Shown: one piece after another, positions 48,202 to 50,975 of the stretch
How the letters are laid out: the number at the start of each line of letters is the position of its first letter
Position numbering within the stretch: position 1 is the stretch's first letter
Translations under genes and position numbers: made by a program
The notes under the pieces: generated by a model
What the model was told of the DNA's origin: nothing
What the model saw: the letters and a program-made list of their open reading frames with translations, nothing else
The model's database searches: none
DNA from: Phycisphaerae bacterium
Lineage (GTDB): Bacteria > Planctomycetota > Phycisphaerae > UBA1845 > JAFGLZ01
Length of the DNA stretch: 50,975 nucleotides
Assembly: GCA_016927755.1 (NCBI GenBank)
Contig: JAFGLZ010000206.1
Coordinates: 1-50,975 of the forward strand
Direction of reading: 5' to 3'

Positions 48202-48966
48202 TTGGCGGCGGTCGCCATCATCCCAGCCCGTTATCAGTCCAGCCGCTTTCCCGGGAAGCCTCTCGCTAAAGATACCGGCAAGTACCTCGTTCAGTACGTA
48301 TACGATAACGTTTTGCTGGCCAAGAAGATAGATCGTGTCATTGTCGCCACGGATGACGAGCGGATCCTCAGGGCGGTGCGGGAGTTCGGGGGCGAGGTCC
48401 AGATGACGCGGAGCGATCACGTGTGCGGGACCGATCGGATCGCCGAGGTGGCCATCGATCTGGATGACGAGATCATCGTCAACGTGCAAGGCGACGAGCC
48501 GGAGATCGACCCGGAGCAGATCGACCAGCTCGTGGGGTTGCTGGAGACCGACCGCGAATGCGAGATGGCGACGCTGGCGTGTCCGTTCGAGAACCCCGCG
48601 GACGTGATGTCAGCGAGCACGACGAAGGTCGTGCTCGATCAGTTCGGGCGGGCGCTGTATTTCAGCAAGGGCGTGATCCCGTATCCCCGGGACGATGGCG
48701 GCAAGGTTCACAGCGCGGGGAAGTGGTTGCTGCATTTGGGGATCTACGCGTATCGCCGGGACTTCCTGCTGAGGTACTCGAGCATGCCTCCAACGCCGCT
48801 GGAGATGGTCGAGAAGCTGGAGCAACTCCGGGCGCTGGAGAACGGGGTTCGGATCGCGGTGGGGATCGTGGACCGGGCGGGGATCGGCGTGGACACGCCT
48901 GAGGAATACGCGGCATTTGTCGAGAGGGTCAGGGCCAAGGAGAGCCCGCAAGGTCAGGAGGATTGA
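48202..48966 (+). CDS. kdsB: 3-deoxy-manno-octulosonate cytidylyltransferase
   Basis: 254 residues from a TTG at 48202, five bases after AGGTG. That start gives the family N-terminus AAVAIIPARYQSSRFPGKPL. The enzyme makes CMP-KDO from CTP and KDO for lipid A/LPS inner core. Further motifs: VIVATDDERI, CGTDRIAEV, IIVNVQGDEPEI (about 89-100) and GIYAYRRDFLL. The last codon is followed by 3 bases and the pyrG start, so CTP synthase and its consumer are co-transcribed. It shows that this organism has an LPS-type outer membrane. Confidence 0.94.
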   Translation: MAAVAIIPARYQSSRFPGKPLAKDTGKYLVQYVYDNVLLAKKIDRVIVATDDERILRAVREFGGEVQMTRSDHVCGTDRIAEVAIDLDDEIIVNVQGDEPEIDPEQIDQLVGLLETDRECEMATLACPFENPADVMSASTTKVVLDQFGRALYFSKGVIPYPRDDGGKVHSAGKWLLHLGIYAYRRDFLLRYSSMPPTPLEMVEKLEQLRALENGVRIAVGIVDRAGIGVDTPEEYAAFVERVRAKESPQGQED

Positions 48967-48969
48967 GGC

Positions 48970-50751
48970 ATGGATGCGGAACAGCTCCTCTCATCCGTCA
49001 GTCAGGCATCCGACGAGACCGAGTTCTATACGCCGATGCCGGCCGGCTACAAGCCGGGCAAGACGAAGTACGTGGTCGTCTTCGGCACGGTCATGAGCGG
49101 GTTGGGCAAGGGCATCTTCAGCTCTTCGCTTGCGAAGGTTCTGCAGGACAAGGGCCTGACCGTCGCGCCGATCAAGTTGGAAGGCTACCTCAATCTGGAC
49201 AGCGGCACGCTCAACCCCTTCCGGCACGGCGAGGTGTTCGTCCTCGACGACGGGATGGAATGCGACATGGACCTGGGGACGTACGAGCGGATGCTCGACC
49301 AGGACCTGATGCGGCACAATTTCACCACGAGCGGCCAGATGTACACGCGGGTGCTGGAGAAGGAGCGCCAGGGCAGCTATCTCGGTCGCGACGTTCAGAT
49401 GATCCCGCACGTGACGGGCGAGGTGAAGTGCAAGCTTCGCGAGCTGGCGGTGACGACCGACGCGGACGTGGTGTTCGTGGAGATCGGGGGCACGGTCGGC
49501 GACGTGGAGAACCTGTACTACATCGAGGCGGTGCGCGAGATGGCGTTCGAGGAGGGGCCGGACAGCTTCTGCATGGTCTCGCTGACGTACATCATCGAGC
49601 CACCGGCCCTGGGCGAGCAGAAGTCCAAGGCGGCGCAGCTCGGGATCGGCCGGTTGCTGGCCAGCGGGATCCAGCCGCACATCATCGCGTGCCGCGCGCA
49701 GTCGCCGGTGACGAAGAAGGTGCGCGAGAAGCTGGCCCTGTACAGCAACGTTCAGTTCGAGAACGTCTTCTCGATGCACGACTGCGAGACGGTGTACGTG
49801 ATTCCGGAGATGATCCGCGAGGCGGGCATCGACCGGGCGGTGCTGGACATTCTTCGGATCGGCGACCGGGTGGACGAGGCGGCGGAGGCGAGGGCCCGCC
49901 GGACGTGGCTGGACTACATCGACCGGTTCCGAGACGCCACTCGACCCGTCGTGATCGGCATCACGGGCAAGTACACGTCTCTTCGAGACAGCTACGCGAG
50001 CATCATCAAGGCGTTGGAGCACTGCGGGACTCACCACGGCGTTCGGGTGCACATCGAGTGGATCGACACGAGCGAGTTGAGCGACGAGACGGCGGCGGAG
50101 GCGCTGAAGGGGGTGCACGGCATCATCGTGCCGGGGGGCTTCGGAGCGCGGGGCGCCGAGGGCAAGATCAGTTGCATCCGGTACGTCCGAGAGAACAAGA
50201 TCCCGTATCTGGGCATCTGCTACGGGTTCCAGCTCGCCGTCGTCGAGTTCGCTCGCAGCGTCTGCGGGCTCGATGACGCCAACAGCACGGAGCTCGACCG
50301 CGACTGCAAGCATCCGGTGATCGACATCCTGCCGGAGCAGAAGCAGATCGAGGGGCTGGGGGGCAACATGCGGTTGGGGGGGCGGGACATCGTCATCAAG
50401 GACGGGACGATGGCCAAGCGGGTGTTCAGCGGCGCCAGCGAGGTCCGGATGCGCTTCCGGCATCGCTACGAGGTTGACCCGCGATACATCGAAGAGCTCG
50501 AGAAGGGGGGGATGATCTTCAGCGGACACGCGCCGGACTATCCGATCATGCAGATCCTCGAGCTGCCGCAGGCGATGCACCCGTACTTCGTCGGCACGCA
50601 GGCTCACCCGGAGCTGATCAGCCGTCCACTGCGGCCGGAACCACTATTCCTCCACCTGGTCACCGCGGCGATTCAGCGCGCGTATCCGGACGGGCTCGAC
50701 GGCGAGCCCGCCGCGTCGACGGACTCGGAGACGGTCGAGACGACGACCTGA
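48970..50751 (+). CDS. pyrG: CTP synthase, divergent
   Basis: 593 residues, against the usual 535-550; the extra length is at both ends. AGGAGG precedes the ATG. N-terminal amidoligase: GTVMSGLGKGIFSSSL (39-54) replaces the common GGVVSSLGKGI, and KLEGYLNLDSG (69-79) replaces KLDPYLNVDPG, so Glu71 takes the place of a metal-binding Asp. EIGGTVGDVE is retained. C-terminal glutaminase: nucleophile Cys417 in GICYGFQ (usually GICLGMQ), His546 and Glu548 in QAHPE (usually QFHPE). All catalytic residues of the glutaminase are kept. It should make CTP from UTP, ATP and glutamine. It is placed directly behind kdsB, which spends CTP. Confidence 0.93.
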   Translation: MDAEQLLSSVSQASDETEFYTPMPAGYKPGKTKYVVVFGTVMSGLGKGIFSSSLAKVLQDKGLTVAPIKLEGYLNLDSGTLNPFRHGEVFVLDDGMECDMDLGTYERMLDQDLMRHNFTTSGQMYTRVLEKERQGSYLGRDVQMIPHVTGEVKCKLRELAVTTDADVVFVEIGGTVGDVENLYYIEAVREMAFEEGPDSFCMVSLTYIIEPPALGEQKSKAAQLGIGRLLASGIQPHIIACRAQSPVTKKVREKLALYSNVQFENVFSMHDCETVYVIPEMIREAGIDRAVLDILRIGDRVDEAAEARARRTWLDYIDRFRDATRPVVIGITGKYTSLRDSYASIIKALEHCGTHHGVRVHIEWIDTSELSDETAAEALKGVHGIIVPGGFGARGAEGKISCIRYVRENKIPYLGICYGFQLAVVEFARSVCGLDDANSTELDRDCKHPVIDILPEQKQIEGLGGNMRLGGRDIVIKDGTMAKRVFSGASEVRMRFRHRYEVDPRYIEELEKGGMIFSGHAPDYPIMQILELPQAMHPYFVGTQAHPELISRPLRPEPLFLHLVTAAIQRAYPDGLDGEPAASTDSETVETTT

Positions 50752-50792
50752 TTCGACTCGCCGGGGACCCCTAAACCGAAAACTCCAGAATC

Positions 50793-50975
50793 TCAGGGCT
50801 CGCCGTGCTTGTGGACGTGATCGGCGCCGCCGAGCTGGTCCTTGCCGGTGAGCTTGGCCTTTGTCTCGGGTCGCAGGTCGATTCCCAGCTCGATGAGCTG
50901 GTCGTCGGCGACCTCGGAGGGGGCGTCGGTCAGGGGACAGACGGCCCGCTGGGTCTTTGGGAACGCGATGACGTC
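50793..50975 (-). CDS. aspS: Aspartyl-tRNA synthetase, C-terminal 60 residues
   Basis: Partial; the gene enters from beyond the right edge. The visible frame reads DVIAFPKTQRAVCPLTDAPS, the last class II synthetase motif region of AspRS (the usual form is VIAFPKTQ.A...M.GAPS), then QLIELGIDLRPE and a short tail ending in HKHGEP. It is convergent with pyrG across 41 bases without a clear terminator. Confidence 0.9.
   Translation of the reverse strand, partial: DVIAFPKTQRAVCPLTDAPSEVADDQLIELGIDLRPETKAKLTGKDQLGGADHVHKHGEP

Noticed and set aside
48991..50607. A 538-residue open frame on - opposite pyrG
   Set aside because: Antisense to a clear CTP synthase gene; composition typical of antisense frames in GC-rich DNA.

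Overview
The window is GC-rich bacterial chromosome, most likely from a planctomycete (Phycisphaerae or a related class). The lineage call is inference from family content: a DUF1571 lipoprotein, a DUF1844 protein, membrane proteins with a CGYDL...CPECG zinc ribbon, a PA14-PKD-TPR surface protein, a DDAFISF-type GT-C glycosyltransferase, and intergenic hairpin repeats of the kind I recall from that phylum. kdsB indicates an LPS-type envelope, and fliN indicates a flagellar motor. No rRNA, tRNA, CRISPR array or intact transposase was seen.

Layout. 1-9.1 kb: an edge repeat, then sugar metabolism and uptake on + (ManA-like cupin, sugar isomerase/epimerase, Na+/solute symporter), DUF1844 and butyrate kinase on -, a secreted thioredoxin-like protein on +, and a uroporphyrinogen-decarboxylase-family protein on -. 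9.4-14.8 kb, all -: the lipid-synthesis cluster rpmF-plsX-fabD-fabG-acpP-fabF followed by fliN. acpP has its own good promoter. 15.0-19.4 kb: a large secreted glycoside hydrolase (-) and a divergent chorismate synthase (+).

19.4-30.1 kb is the accessory part. It holds arrays of an exactly 10-bp repeat built on GGAATG, a 214-bp tandem duplication, six copies of a short palindrome, two other dispersed repeats and duplicated gene starts. Interspersed are a methyltransferase bracketed by palindromes, a secreted toroid-like protein whose last codons lie in a palindrome, a zinc-ribbon membrane protein, a GntR(YtrA)-ABC transporter operon with a visible promoter and operator, and a small Cys-rich protein.

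30.1-37.0 kb (-): an SGNH-like hydrolase, a SprA-related putative metalloprotease, two translationally coupled amidohydrolase-2 proteins (one lacking the HxH metal motif), the DUF1571 lipoprotein and the PA14-PKD-TPR protein. 37.4-48.1 kb (mostly +): membrane proteins, a three-gene set of unknown function (large secreted protein, HEAT-repeat protein, one-TM protein), YjbQ, a metallophosphoesterase and a GT-C glycosyltransferase. 48.1-50.8 kb (+): kdsB-pyrG, which together make CTP and spend it on CMP-KDO. The window ends inside aspS (-).

Three core enzymes carry unusual motifs (FabD GLSLG, AroC GESYG, PyrG KLEGY and GICYG). They look like lineage variants rather than damage. Strand composition moves from C-rich on the left to clearly G-rich from about 17 kb onward, whatever the gene direction.
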